The notes beneath the pieces were generated by a model. It did no database searches. It was not told the origin of the DNA and saw only the letters and a list, made by a program, of their open reading frames with translations. Of a stretch of DNA of 64,000 nt, positions 10,901 to 21,567 are shown one piece after another. Where the stretch lies: assembly GCF_001427635.1 (NCBI RefSeq), contig NZ_LMHA01000001.1, forward strand, positions 1,560,969 to 1,624,968, written 5' to 3'. How positions within the stretch are numbered: the stretch's first letter is position 1; every line of letters starts with the position of its first letter. The translations under genes and the position numbers were made by a program. This DNA comes from Pseudoxanthomonas sp. Root65. GTDB taxonomy: Bacteria > Pseudomonadota > Gammaproteobacteria > Xanthomonadales > Xanthomonadaceae.

Positions 10901-13900
10901 GGGCATCAAGTGGCCGAGGTGCACGCCGGCGCGCAGGAGGTGGCGCTACGACTGCCCGCTGGTGCGCAAGGCCCCCTCAACGTGCGTGTGTTTCTCCGTG
11001 ACCGCGGTGCGATCGTGGAGGTGGCGCCAGGCTACCGCGCACCGGTGCCGTTGCAGAGCGCCGGCCTCGACATCGTGGTGCCGCGACTGGCGCAGGCGCC
11101 TGCGCTCACGGTCGCGTTGCGCGCGGACAATGCGCAGCCAGGACAACCGGCGCGGCTGCTGTTGACCAACACCAGCGACCGGCCACGCCAAGTGGCCGTG
11201 GCCGTCACCGACGACGCCCTGCGCGCGATGGCAGGGCAATGGCTGGCCTATGCGGACCCGCTGGGCCGCTACTGGCTGGGCCGCGAGGCGGAGTACGGCG
11301 GCGCTTGGTCGACCGGATTCCACGAGTGGCGCAGCGACGGCTGGCGCTGGAGCCTGCCTTGGCCGCGCGCCGTGAAGGGCGACCTTAAGGCCGCTACGCC
11401 GGGCGAGCACTTTTCGCCACCGCGGACATCGCCGCTGCCGCCGCCTCCGCAGGCACCGTTGATGGAAGTGTCGGAGCCGCAGCCAACCGACATCGCCGTG
11501 CCGTCCTCGCCTCCGGCACCGCCCGCGGCAGCGGCATACGAGTACGACAGAGGTGTGGGGCTCATCGGCGGTGGCGATGGCGCGTCGCTCGACAAGATCC
11601 AGGTCACCGGCTCGCGCATCGACCTGACCGACATCTTCATGGCCGGTGAGCGGCCGCCGTCGGATCTGCGGCCACGCGAGCAAGGTGCGGCACAGTCGCC
11701 CTTGGCACGCGTGCGTACGCGCTTCGCCGACACCGCGTTCTGGCAGGCGGGCATCGTGCTTGCGCCCGGGGAATCGCGCAGCTTCGACATCGCGCTGCCC
11801 GACAACCTGACCCGCTGGCGCGCGGTGGCTTGGAGTGGCGATGCCGACGATGGGTTCGAGCAGGTGGACACCGCATTGGAGATCGGTCTGCCGGTGGAAG
11901 CCCGCCTGCAAGTGCCGGTGCGCCTCTATCCGGGCGACAGCGCGCGGCTCGCCGCGCATCTGCGGCAGGCGGGCGAGACCAAGATCGCGGCGCAGGCGCG
12001 CATCGCCATCCTCGGTGATGGGGTCGTGCAGCGCGAGGGTGGCGAACGCGCGCTGACGCTGGCGCCGCGCGGCCAGGCCAGCGTCGCATCGACCGTCGAG
12101 CCCACGGCGGTGGGCGCGATCCAGGTGGTGGCCTCGGTGGATGCGCCGACCGGCCGCGATGCCATCGCGACTCCCATCGAAATCGCGTCGCCGCGCGTGG
12201 TTGCGCGCCGCGTGCAGGCCGGCTGGCTGGACGATGCGCGCGTGGCGCTGCCGCTGCCGCTGCTACCTGCCGGTGCCAGCGATGCGCATCTGGCGGTGGA
12301 CGTCAGCCGGGGCGGCGCGGGTCTGCTCGAACGCTGGACGCGCGACCTGCACGCCTACCCGCACCGCTGCTGGGAGCAGATCCTCAGCCGTGCGGTCGGT
12401 GCGGCATTGGCGATCGAGCGCGGCGATACAGCGTCCTGGCCGGACGCCGCAACGGCGGTGCGGGAGGCGCTGGACAACGCGGCGGTCTTCCAGGGCGACG
12501 AGGGCGGCATGCGCTACTTCGCCGACGAACCCGGCATGGCGGACGACACGCCCGATGACCGTGGCCAGGTCGTGCTAACCGCGTACACGTTGCAGGCGTT
12601 CGCATGGCTGCGCCAGCGGGGACATGCCGTGCCCGCGCAGGTCGAGAAGGAGGCACGCGCCTTCCTGGCCCGCCAGCGCCTGCCCGCGGTGGAAGCACCG
12701 GTGCCGCATCGCCAGGTCGAAGCGCCAGCGGATGCGGAAACACGGCGGGCCTACGCCGCCGCGGACGCTGCCATGGCTGCCGCTGAAGCGGCTGCCGCCG
12801 CTGCCGATGCCGCTGCTGCGGACGATGCGGGTGCCGATGTGGCTACGGCCGATGCCGTCGTCTGGCGAGTTCAGCGCATTGCGTCCGGGGACGACGACGC
12901 CGTGCTTGCGCTCGCGGCCATCCGTACCGACCAGGCCAGCCTGGATGGCGTGTGGCGCGCATGGAGCAGGCTGGCCTTGCCGGCGCGTATTGCGGGACTA
13001 CGCGCGCTGGCGGCGGCACGGCATCCGGCGGCGGCCGACGCACTGGCATCGGTGCTGGCGCGGTTCCCGGCGCGCGGGCTGGCGCGGCATATCGACCGCG
13101 ACGATGGCTGGGCGCGCTGGATGGGCTCGCGCATGCGCGAGCAGTGCGCCTTGGCCGGCGTCCTCAACGACTATCCCGCGCTCGCGGACCGGCAGGTGCG
13201 CGACGCGCTGCTGAAAGGACTGGTGGACCTGTACGCCGGGGGTGTCGCCAGCGTCGACACGCAGACGGGCGCGTACTGCTTGGTGGCGGTGCAAGGTGCA
13301 GCCACCACTGAACCGGCACAGCAGCTCAGCGTGCAGGCCGGCGTCGGTGGCCTGCAGGCCACACTGTCGTTGCCGGTCGGTGAAACGCGCGCCCGCTGGT
13401 CCGTTCCGCAGGCACCTGCGGACGGCGATACGCTGACCCTGACGCAGGCCCCTGGTCAGCGCGCCTGGCTGGGTTACGTGGCCGAGGTCGACTACCAGGA
13501 AGACGCCCGCCACGCACAGCCTTCAGCCGTGGGCCTGTCGCTCGCACGGCACTACGAAGTCCTGCGCGACGGCCGCTGGCAGTCGCCGGGTACGCGAGCC
13601 GTGCAGGAGGGCGACTGGATCCGCGTGACGCTGGTGGTGCAGACCGCTTCGCCACACCATTTCGTGGCGCTGACCGACGATGTCCCCGGCGGCCTGCGTC
13701 CCACGGATCTCGCGCTATCCGCCGTAGCCGGACTGGATCTGAAGCAGGTGTCGTCGACCGGCAGTACCGTGTTCCGTACCCGCAAGCTGGACCCGCGCGC
13801 GCCGAAGTTCTACGCCGAATACCTGCCGGCAGGGCGCCATGACGTGCACTATTTCGCGCGGGTGGCGAACGCGGGCGATTATCTGGCCGCGCCCGCCACC

Positions 13901-13975
13901 GCAGAGCTGATGTACGGCAACGCCAGTCATGCGCGGACGGCAGCGGACCGCCTCCGGATATCGCCGTCGCCGTAA
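7997..13975 (+). CDS. Bacterial alpha-2-macroglobulin family protease trap
   Basis: 1992 residues. Signal peptide (cleavage near VQAAE) without lipobox, so soluble in the periplasm or secreted. A string of macroglobulin domains is followed at about residues 1136-1235 by a Pro-rich disordered stretch in the bait-region position, then the A2M core beginning near FADTAFWQAG. The thioester motif is CWEQ with Cys1458. An Ala/Asp-rich insertion sits at about 1588-1615, and the C-terminus is the receptor-like MG10-type domain. The family covalently traps attacking proteases after bait cleavage. It is longer than the E. coli proteins of the family (about 1530-1650 residues), partly because of the two insertions. 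The bait stretch contains KIQVTGSRI (1200-1208), a motif typical of TonB receptors. No pbpC gene is adjacent. The start could be the ATG at 8009. Confidence 0.9.
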   Translation: MGNGMRNRCIVAWAWLLAGVAGPFAVQAAEPPVEADFSYDELQLEFAEPMRVWDNQVRRDLVRTTPALPLSCHWDDDVLLLCETEAPARPQAATRYRVDLASGLVTQQGAAVPAQVLYVDTERPQLRAHVDNWDEGMPRFKVMGNMAMTVADVRAVLKVRVGERDVSYSLERLPPSPYDSDERNFRLTLSGDPGPDARVRLQVVPGLRSEEGALRGRQQESLLVARANESFRVRSVSCRQRRDDELLDALGPRASVTCLPDESITIVVSRMPDAASRARFAARLPAGVAAGDWQEGSFYYGQGRRGERDLLAQGAMLQLTVTPANARVTLALDDMTDEAGAPLAPLVLDVRTTDAQPRLKAAGERVLLDRHALPQARLQGINAGGTPLRVTGLGRTLRTSEARAPAAPPNTMAAVTSPTDDHALREGGWSRWEVMAVAEDRATYMRTPGDVEFAAPDFDLAAWAGQREVIAWARDWSDDQPIATARVELLLQASADAPPQTLTETRTDRDGVAALSLPDGYVLPDALDGQYPRWWLRSTHGTGARAERAILPLGASQRYGLRLGAAARRYLWGVSDRPMYIAGSTVQYQLWQRERVAGRLQRIARPEPVELGLVSVGEAKTVLRWQAAPDAQGVIHAGLSLPVHLTDGTYCIGAPDADEETGACFFVGTYRAQDLWARADAQDRVLREGDTFVFDIEAGYYSGGPAADMPLARISTMLTGLPLQTAYPRYADYTFIDVWASGGRGGIALKPSTTPVRTDADGKARIALPVAFPSGDSTAVEPPAFGTLQAVVEAKPSEREGTVSNAAKVRYARHARYVGLRSEPRWWDAKTPLQLQAVVIDAEGNEMAGAPVEVQVDYLGQGWREDSGTDVQRLTTCTLVAGKTVPCDAPRTRSGRYRVVARSGDAAPATLVQYVWAGDATTSTGSRDVSLALAAGEPQSGAPVTVVLTQPQARATALFVFRQHDEVLGHQVAEVHAGAQEVALRLPAGAQGPLNVRVFLRDRGAIVEVAPGYRAPVPLQSAGLDIVVPRLAQAPALTVALRADNAQPGQPARLLLTNTSDRPRQVAVAVTDDALRAMAGQWLAYADPLGRYWLGREAEYGGAWSTGFHEWRSDGWRWSLPWPRAVKGDLKAATPGEHFSPPRTSPLPPPPQAPLMEVSEPQPTDIAVPSSPPAPPAAAAYEYDRGVGLIGGGDGASLDKIQVTGSRIDLTDIFMAGERPPSDLRPREQGAAQSPLARVRTRFADTAFWQAGIVLAPGESRSFDIALPDNLTRWRAVAWSGDADDGFEQVDTALEIGLPVEARLQVPVRLYPGDSARLAAHLRQAGETKIAAQARIAILGDGVVQREGGERALTLAPRGQASVASTVEPTAVGAIQVVASVDAPTGRDAIATPIEIASPRVVARRVQAGWLDDARVALPLPLLPAGASDAHLAVDVSRGGAGLLERWTRDLHAYPHRCWEQILSRAVGAALAIERGDTASWPDAATAVREALDNAAVFQGDEGGMRYFADEPGMADDTPDDRGQVVLTAYTLQAFAWLRQRGHAVPAQVEKEARAFLARQRLPAVEAPVPHRQVEAPADAETRRAYAAADAAMAAAEAAAAAADAAAADDAGADVATADAVVWRVQRIASGDDDAVLALAAIRTDQASLDGVWRAWSRLALPARIAGLRALAAARHPAAADALASVLARFPARGLARHIDRDDGWARWMGSRMREQCALAGVLNDYPALADRQVRDALLKGLVDLYAGGVASVDTQTGAYCLVAVQGAATTEPAQQLSVQAGVGGLQATLSLPVGETRARWSVPQAPADGDTLTLTQAPGQRAWLGYVAEVDYQEDARHAQPSAVGLSLARHYEVLRDGRWQSPGTRAVQEGDWIRVTLVVQTASPHHFVALTDDVPGGLRPTDLALSAVAGLDLKQVSSTGSTVFRTRKLDPRAPKFYAEYLPAGRHDVHYFARVANAGDYLAAPATAELMYGNASHARTAADRLRISPSP

Positions 13976-13982
13976 GCCGCAT

Positions 13983-14016
13983 CCGCGGCGGCCTTCCGGC
14001 CTCCCGGCCGCCGCGG
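13983..14016. terminator. Hairpin between convergent genes, possible terminator
   Basis: Perfect 11-base arms at 13983-13993 and 14006-14016 with a 12-base loop lie seven bases after the macroglobulin stop and before the end of the opposing gene. There is no T run on either side, so termination is only likely, not shown. Confidence 0.45.
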
Positions 14017-14030
14017 GGCGCGCGGGAGCG

Positions 14031-14468
14031 TCAGTCGACTGGCGCGGGTGGCGCTTCGTCCAGCAGCACGATCCGCTCGCCACCCTCCACGTTCACCGCC
14101 AAGGTTTCATAGCGCCACTCGCCGGCATGCTTCTCCGCGACGACATAGAGCGTGCCGTCGGCGCGTGAACCGTCCAGCGGAACGGCGAGATCCGCGCTGC
14201 CACTCGCGCCGTCGACGCTGATGTTGCCCTGCACGAACCAGCCGCTGCGGATCGGTTCGCCCAGCGCGGCGATGACGGCAGGATCGGACTGCGCCCGCGT
14301 GATCGCATGCTGATAGGGGCCGGAGGATTTGATGGCGCCGAAGATCAGCGCCACGATGCCGAAGACGAAGGCGGCGAACAGCGCCAGCAACAGTGCGCCC
14401 AGCACCGGCACGCACCACTTCCAGTTGCGTTGCCACCAGCCGGGTCGGGCGGGAACGTGCGTCGACAT
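14031..14468 (-). CDS. Coa1/Tim21-like membrane protein
   Basis: 145 residues. A short Trp-rich cytoplasmic N-terminus (WWQRNWKW) leads into one transmembrane helix (about 20-44). The soluble domain shows the pattern IKSSGPYQHA, ALGEPI..GWFVQGNI, G.ADL.VPLDG, GTLYVVAEK, W.YETLAV seen in bacterial members of the Coa1/Tim21 fold (annotated as cytochrome c oxidase assembly factor Coa1 family). The role in bacteria is not established. It lies 19 bases upstream of the end of the next minus-strand gene and is transcribed after it, so the two are probably co-transcribed. Confidence 0.78.
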   Translation of the reverse strand: MSTHVPARPGWWQRNWKWCVPVLGALLLALFAAFVFGIVALIFGAIKSSGPYQHAITRAQSDPAVIAALGEPIRSGWFVQGNISVDGASGSADLAVPLDGSRADGTLYVVAEKHAGEWRYETLAVNVEGGERIVLLDEAPPAPVD

Positions 14469-14487
14469 GAGGGGGCTCCGGATCGGA

Positions 14488-16749
<2,262 letters not shown>

Positions 16750-16767
16750 TTATTGCACCCGCGAACC

Positions 16768-16833
16768 GTAGCGTGCGCCATGCGCACGACCACGGCATCC
16801 CCCATTGCGCATCGTGCGCAGAGCGCACGCTAC
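16768..16833. repeat. Interspersed inverted repeat overlapping a stop codon
   Basis: GTAGCGTGCGC at 16768-16778 is the exact reverse complement of GCGCACGCTAC at 16823-16833. The inner parts (GCGCACGA / TCGTGCGC) also pair. The element lies between the DPP-IV start and the GST end. The TAG stop of the GST gene (16830-16832, minus strand) is inside its right arm. Confidence 0.75.
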
Positions 16834-17531
16834 CGACCGAACAGGTGCTTGCGCTCTTCGTCGGTCAGCGGTTTGCCGGCATCCGGATTGACCTGCGTCT
16901 TCAACGCATACGCACGTTGCACGGCCGGGCGCGCGGCCACGTCCGCATGCCAGCGCTGCAGGTGGGAGTACGGCGAAAGGTCCAGCGGTGCCTTGTCGTA
17001 GGCGTTGATCCACGGATGGATCGCCATGTCGGCGATACCGTAGTCATCGCCCGCAACAAAGGCGTGCTTGGCCAGCTGCGCATCCAGCACGCCGAGCAGG
17101 CGCTGCACTTCGCGGGTGTAACGGTCGATGGCGTAGGGGATCTTCTCCGGCGCGTACACGGTGAAGTGGCCGTACTGCCCGCTCATCGGGCCCAGGCCGG
17201 CCATCTGCCACATCAGCCACTGGTTCACCGCCACTTTCTGTCGAGTGTCGGCACCGAAGAAGCGGCCGGTCTTGTTGGCCAGGTACAGCAGGATGGCGCC
17301 GGATTCGAACACGCTGATCGGCGCGCCGCCATCGGCCGGGGCGTGGTCGATGATCGCGGGCATCTTGTTGTTGGGCGAGAACGCCAGGTAGTCGGGCTTG
17401 AACTGGTCGCCCTTGCCGATGTTCACCGGCACGATGCGGTAGTCGAGCTTGGCGCCGGCCTCCGCCAGTTCTTCCAGCAACAGCGTGATCTTGTGGCCGT
17501 TCGGGGTGGGCCAGTAATAAAGGTCGATCAT
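16830..17531 (-). CDS. yfcG: Glutathione S-transferase, YfcG-like (Nu class)
   Basis: 233 residues. The N-terminal thioredoxin-like domain starts IDLYYWPTPNGHKIT, the signature of the E. coli YfcG/YghU group, where Thr9 and Asn11 take the place of the usual catalytic Ser/Tyr/Cys. FESGAILLYLA is the conserved GSH-binding segment. The all-helical C-terminal domain follows from about residue 90. Members use glutathione as a disulfide-bond reductase or peroxidase in the cytoplasm. The start at 17531 is chosen from family alignment; four extra codons upstream are possible. The last codons lie in an interspersed repeat. Confidence 0.88.
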   Translation of the reverse strand: MIDLYYWPTPNGHKITLLLEELAEAGAKLDYRIVPVNIGKGDQFKPDYLAFSPNNKMPAIIDHAPADGGAPISVFESGAILLYLANKTGRFFGADTRQKVAVNQWLMWQMAGLGPMSGQYGHFTVYAPEKIPYAIDRYTREVQRLLGVLDAQLAKHAFVAGDDYGIADMAIHPWINAYDKAPLDLSPYSHLQRWHADVAARPAVQRAYALKTQVNPDAGKPLTDEERKHLFGR

Positions 17532-17641
17532 GGGGAATTCCACGGCGTGGGGAGGCCTCCGAGTCTAGCGGTGCCGGCGGACTTGGCAGCGTCAAGATCC
17601 GCCGCTACCCTGCCGCATCCTTGGAAAACACCGTTCCCGAC

Positions 17642-18271
17642 ATGACCGACCCGAAATCCACGCGCCTGGGGCCGTTGCCAGCCCTGATCTTCAGTTCGCG
17701 CTGGCTGCAGCTCCCGCTGTACCTGGGCTTGATCGTGGCGCAGGGCGTCTACGTCGTCCTGTTCCTGAAGGAGCTGTGGCACTTGGTCCACGGCGCGACC
17801 AGCCTGAGCGAGCAGGACATCATGCTGCTCGTCCTGGGGCTGATCGACGTGGTGATGATCTCCAACCTGCTGATGATGGTCATCGTGGGCGGCTACGAGA
17901 CCTTCGTGTCGCGCATGGGGCTGGAGAAGCACCCCGACCAGCCGGAATGGCTCAGCCACGTCAATGCGTCGGTGCTGAAGGTCAAGCTGGCGATGGCGAT
18001 CATCGGCATCTCGTCGATCCACCTGCTGAAGACCTTCATCGGCGCCAGTGCGCTGGGCGGCCTGCCGCTGTGCGGTACGTCAGCTGCGTTCGCGGCAGCG
18101 GACGCGGCCAAGGTGGCGGGATGGGCAGCGAAGACCTGCAGCGACTTCACGCCCACAGGCGTGATGTGGCAGACGATCATCCACGCCATCTTCATCCTGT
18201 CGGCGATCGGTATTGCCTACACCGACCGGCTGATGAGCGCCAGCGCGACACCCAAGCACGCCGCACACTGA
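17642..18271 (+). CDS. yqhA: UPF0114 (YqhA) family membrane protein
   Basis: 209 residues with four hydrophobic helices. Characteristic stretches are FSSRWLQLPLYLGLI, LVLGLIDVVMISNLLMMVIVGGYE and LKVKLAMAIIGISSIHLLKTF. These match the UPF0114/TIGR00645 family of inner-membrane proteins of unknown function, though this protein is somewhat longer because of an inserted loop around 140-170 (LCGTSAAFAAADAAKV) with two cysteines. The ATG at 17642 is preferred; a TTG seven codons upstream is the alternative. The GNAT gene starts five bases after the stop, so the two form an operon. Confidence 0.88.
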   Translation: MTDPKSTRLGPLPALIFSSRWLQLPLYLGLIVAQGVYVVLFLKELWHLVHGATSLSEQDIMLLVLGLIDVVMISNLLMMVIVGGYETFVSRMGLEKHPDQPEWLSHVNASVLKVKLAMAIIGISSIHLLKTFIGASALGGLPLCGTSAAFAAADAAKVAGWAAKTCSDFTPTGVMWQTIIHAIFILSAIGIAYTDRLMSASATPKHAAH

Positions 18272-18275
18272 TCCC

Positions 18276-18776
18276 GTGACGACCGGGCCCGTGATACGCG
18301 ATGCGGACGATGACGACATCGCGGCCATCGTCGCGCTGAACACGTCCGAGGTCCGTCACACCAGCCCGATGGATGCGGACAGGGCGCGCCAGCTGGCGTC
18401 CCTGTCGGCCTACCTCCGCGTGGCGGAACTGGACGGCCGCGTCGTCGCCTTCCTGCTGGCGATGCGCGCGGGCGCGGACTACCGCAACGACAACTTTGCC
18501 TGGTTCGCCGAGCGCTTCGCTGACTTCCTGTACGTGGACCGCATCGTCGTGGACGCGTTGGTGCAGGGGCACCGGCTTGGCTCGGCGCTGTACGGCGACC
18601 TGTTCGCATTCGCCAGCGAAGCGGGCATCCCGCGCATCACCTGCGAGTTCAACGTGGTGCCGCCGAACGAGCCCTCGCGGCTGTTCCACGCCCGCCACGG
18701 CTTTGTCGAAGCCGGCCGCCAGTGGCTGGACGACGGCCGCAAGCAGGTCTCGATGCAGGTCGCCGAACGGGGCTGA
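18276..18776 (+). CDS. GNAT family N-acetyltransferase
   Basis: 166 residues with a GTG start four bases after the preceding stop. The GNAT fold is recognisable: an N-terminal IRDADDDDIAAIVALN strand-helix, a central beta strand FLYVDRIVV, and the acetyl-CoA loop in the variant form VQGHRLGSALYGDL (the Q/RxxGxG/A pattern). ITCEFNVVPPNEPSRLFH then leads to HGFVEAGRQ. The substrate is unknown. It forms a two-gene unit with yqhA and precedes uvrD by 49 bp. Confidence 0.85.
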   Translation: MTTGPVIRDADDDDIAAIVALNTSEVRHTSPMDADRARQLASLSAYLRVAELDGRVVAFLLAMRAGADYRNDNFAWFAERFADFLYVDRIVVDALVQGHRLGSALYGDLFAFASEAGIPRITCEFNVVPPNEPSRLFHARHGFVEAGRQWLDDGRKQVSMQVAERG

Positions 18777-18825
18777 ACAGGCCGCGTCTCAGGGTGTGGG
18801 CCGCCGCAGGCCGTAAAATGCACGG

Positions 18826-21030
18826 ATGGATGTCTCCCACCTGCTCGACGATCTGAATCCCGCCCAGCGCGACGCCGTCTCCGCCGAACCCGGGCACTAC
18901 CTGGTCCTGGCCGGCGCCGGCTCCGGCAAGACCCGCGTGCTGACCCACCGCATCGCCTGGCTCAACGAAGTCCACGGCGTGCCTACGCACGGCATCCTCG
19001 CGGTGACCTTCACCAACAAGGCCGCCGGCGAGATGCGGGCGCGCGCCGACGTGCAGCTGCGCAACGGCAGCCGTGGCATGTGGATCGGCACTTTCCATGG
19101 CCTGGCCCATCGCCTGCTGCGCCTGCACTGGCAGGAAGCGAAGCTGCCCGAAACCTTCCAGGTGCTGGACAGCGACGACCAGCAGCGGCTGGTCAAGCGC
19201 GTGGTGCAGGCGATGGAGCTGGACGAGGGCAAGTACCCGCCCAAGCAGCTCACCTGGTGGATCAACGAGCAGAAGGACGAAGGGCGCCGGCCCGAGCACA
19301 TCCAGCCGGCACCGAACGACGACTGGCTGGACGTGCGCCGGCAGGTCTACGCCGGTTATCAGGAGCGCTGCGACCGCGCCGGGCTGGTCGACTTCGCCGA
19401 ACTGCTGCTGCGCGCGCACGAAGTGCTGCGGGACACACCGGCGCTGCTGGCGCACTACCGCACGCGCTTCCGGCAGATCCTGGTGGACGAGTTCCAGGAC
19501 ACCAATGCCATCCAGTACGCCTTCGTGCGCGTGCTGGCCGGCGACACCGGGCATGTCTTCGTGGTGGGCGACGACGACCAGAGCATCTACGGCTGGCGTG
19601 GGGCGAAGGTCGAGAACATGCAGCAGTTCCTGCGCGACTACCCGTCCGCGCGGACGATCCGGCTGGAACAGAACTACCGCTCCAGCGCGAACATCCTGGG
19701 CGCCGCCAACGCCGTGATCGCGCACAATCCGGGTCGCATCGGCAAGCAGCTGTGGACCGACACCGGCGACGGCGAGCCGATTGACCTGTACGCCGCCTAC
19801 AACGAGATGGACGAAGCGCGCTTCGTCGTCGAACGCATCCGCCAGTGGGTGCGCGACGGCGGCAGCCTGGGCGATGCCGCCATCCTCTACCGCAGCAACG
19901 CGCAGTCGCGGGCCTTTGAAGAGGCGCTGCTGTCCGAGCAGGTGCCGTACCGCGTGTACGGCGGCATGCGCTTCTTCGAGCGCGCGGAAATCAAGGACGC
20001 GCTCGCTTATCTACGTTTGATGGCCAACCGCGCCGACGACGCCGCGTTCGAGCGCGTGGTCAATACGCCAACGCGTGGCATCGGTGAGCGCACGCTGGAC
20101 GAAGTGCGCCGGCTGGCGCGTGGCGCCCGCGTGTCGCTATGGGGCGCCGCCTCGCTGGCCGCACAAGGCACGGAGCTGGCCGGGCGCGCACGCAATGCGC
20201 TTGCCGCATTCGCCGCATTGGTCGATCAGCTGGCCGAGGAAACCGCGGAGATGACGCTGGCCGAACGCGTCGACCACGTGCTCGCGCGCTCCGGCCTGCG
20301 CGAGCACTGGGCGCGCGAGAGTCGCGGCGGGCTGGATTCGGAATCGCGCACCGAGAACCTCGACGAACTGGTGTCGGTCGCCTCGCGCTTCGTGCGCCGC
20401 GAGGACATCGCGGCCGAGGAGGAGGAGGCGCAGGAGGGCATGAGCGAACTGGTCGCCTTCCTGTCGTACGCTGCGCTGGAAGCCGGCGAAGGCCAGGTCG
20501 AGGCCGGCGAGGACGGTGTGCAGCTGATGACGCTGCACTCGGCCAAGGGCTTGGAATTTCCGCTGGTGTTCCTGGCCGGGCTGGAGGAGGGACTGTTCCC
20601 CAGCAACCGTTCGTTGGACGAGAGCGGGCGGCTGGAGGAAGAGCGGCGGCTCGCCTACGTCGGCATCACCCGCGCGCGGCAGAAGCTGGTGTTGAGCTAT
20701 GCCGAAGCGCGCCGCCTGCACGGGCAGGACATGTACGGCATCCCGTCCCGCTTCCTGCGCGAGATTCCCGCCAACCTGCTCAACGAGGTGCGGCCGCGCG
20801 TGCAGGTCAGCCGGCCAGCCTCCGGCTTCGCCACGCGGGTGACGCCGGGCCATGCCAGCCTGGAAACGCCGGGCCTCAAGCTGGGCCAGACCGTCACCCA
20901 CGCCAAGTTCGGTGCCGGCGTGGTGACCGATTACGAGGGCAGCGGCGCGCACGCGCGCGTGCAGGTCAACTTCGACAGCGAAGGCAGCAAGTGGCTGGTG
21001 ATGGCCTATGCGAACCTGCAGGCGGTATAG
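18826..21030 (+). CDS. uvrD: DNA helicase II UvrD
   Basis: 734 residues, close to E. coli UvrD (720). A 3'-5' superfamily 1 helicase that removes the incised strand in nucleotide excision and mismatch repair. Visible motifs: Walker A GAGSGKT (30-36), motif II DEFQDTN, motif III GDDDQSIYGWRGA, motif IV QNYRSS, the 2B-domain region, motif V LHSAKGLEFP and motif VI YVGITRARQ. The C-terminal Tudor-like tail ends LGQTVTHAKFGAGVV...MAYANLQAV, which is typical of UvrD and absent from Rep. It stands alone between a GNAT gene and a stress-protein gene. Confidence 0.95.
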   Translation: MDVSHLLDDLNPAQRDAVSAEPGHYLVLAGAGSGKTRVLTHRIAWLNEVHGVPTHGILAVTFTNKAAGEMRARADVQLRNGSRGMWIGTFHGLAHRLLRLHWQEAKLPETFQVLDSDDQQRLVKRVVQAMELDEGKYPPKQLTWWINEQKDEGRRPEHIQPAPNDDWLDVRRQVYAGYQERCDRAGLVDFAELLLRAHEVLRDTPALLAHYRTRFRQILVDEFQDTNAIQYAFVRVLAGDTGHVFVVGDDDQSIYGWRGAKVENMQQFLRDYPSARTIRLEQNYRSSANILGAANAVIAHNPGRIGKQLWTDTGDGEPIDLYAAYNEMDEARFVVERIRQWVRDGGSLGDAAILYRSNAQSRAFEEALLSEQVPYRVYGGMRFFERAEIKDALAYLRLMANRADDAAFERVVNTPTRGIGERTLDEVRRLARGARVSLWGAASLAAQGTELAGRARNALAAFAALVDQLAEETAEMTLAERVDHVLARSGLREHWARESRGGLDSESRTENLDELVSVASRFVRREDIAAEEEEAQEGMSELVAFLSYAALEAGEGQVEAGEDGVQLMTLHSAKGLEFPLVFLAGLEEGLFPSNRSLDESGRLEEERRLAYVGITRARQKLVLSYAEARRLHGQDMYGIPSRFLREIPANLLNEVRPRVQVSRPASGFATRVTPGHASLETPGLKLGQTVTHAKFGAGVVTDYEGSGAHARVQVNFDSEGSKWLVMAYANLQAV

Positions 21031-21039
21031 CCGGCGCGA

Positions 21040-21053
21040 TTGATCCAGATCAC
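21040..21053 (+). promoter_or_regulatory. FNR/Anr-type box upstream of the stress protein
   Basis: TTGATCCAGATCAC matches the FNR/Anr consensus TTGAT-N4-ATCAA in nine of ten positions. A -10-like TGTAAT lies at 21076-21081, which would put the start of transcription near 21088 and the box centre (21046.5) at about -41.5, the class II activator position. The inferred meaning is oxygen-limited induction of the universal stress protein gene at 21111. Confidence 0.65.
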
Positions 21054-21110
21054 GGCGCCGTAAGCCCGCCGGGCATGTAATGGCCGCACCCCAACCTCAT
21101 GAGGTGCGGC

Positions 21111-21557
21111 ATGTACCGGCATATCCTGATTGCGACCGACGGCTCCGAGCGGGCCAGCAAGGGCGTGCAGCACGGCCTGGCCCTGGCCGGCAGCCTGCAG
21201 GCCAGGGCGACGGTGCTGACCGTCAGCGAGCCCATCAGCACGGGCTTCGACGATGCGCTGGGCTGGAGCGCGGTGGCGACGTCGCTGCCCGATTTCCAGA
21301 AGGCGCGCGAGGATGCCGCGCGCAAGGTGCTCGATGCCGTCACCGTGCAGGCGCAGCAGGCCGGCGTGACGCCGCAGCTGCTGCATGTGGCCGACCGCTA
21401 TGCGGCCGAGGCCATCGTCGATACCGCCGAACGCGAGGGCTGCGACCTGATCGTGATGGCGTCGCACGGGCGGCGCGCGCTGGGCCGCCTGCTGCTGGGC
21501 AGCCAGACCAGCGAAGTGCTGGCGCGCTGCGGCGTGCCGGTGCTGGTGATCCGCTGA
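21111..21557 (+). CDS. Universal stress protein (UspA family)
   Basis: 148 residues, a single Usp domain. It starts MYRHILIATDGSERASKGV and carries the ATP-binding signature of the UspA/MJ0577 type near the end, VMASHGRRALGRLLLGS followed by VPVLVIR. GAGG lies six bases before the ATG at 21111; an ATG four codons earlier is less likely. Usp proteins help survival in stationary phase, low oxygen or oxidative stress. The FNR-type box in the upstream gap suggests anaerobic induction, as known for several Pseudomonas usp genes. Confidence 0.9.
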   Translation: MYRHILIATDGSERASKGVQHGLALAGSLQARATVLTVSEPISTGFDDALGWSAVATSLPDFQKAREDAARKVLDAVTVQAQQAGVTPQLLHVADRYAAEAIVDTAEREGCDLIVMASHGRRALGRLLLGSQTSEVLARCGVPVLVIR

Positions 21558-21567
21558 AGGCGGTGGC

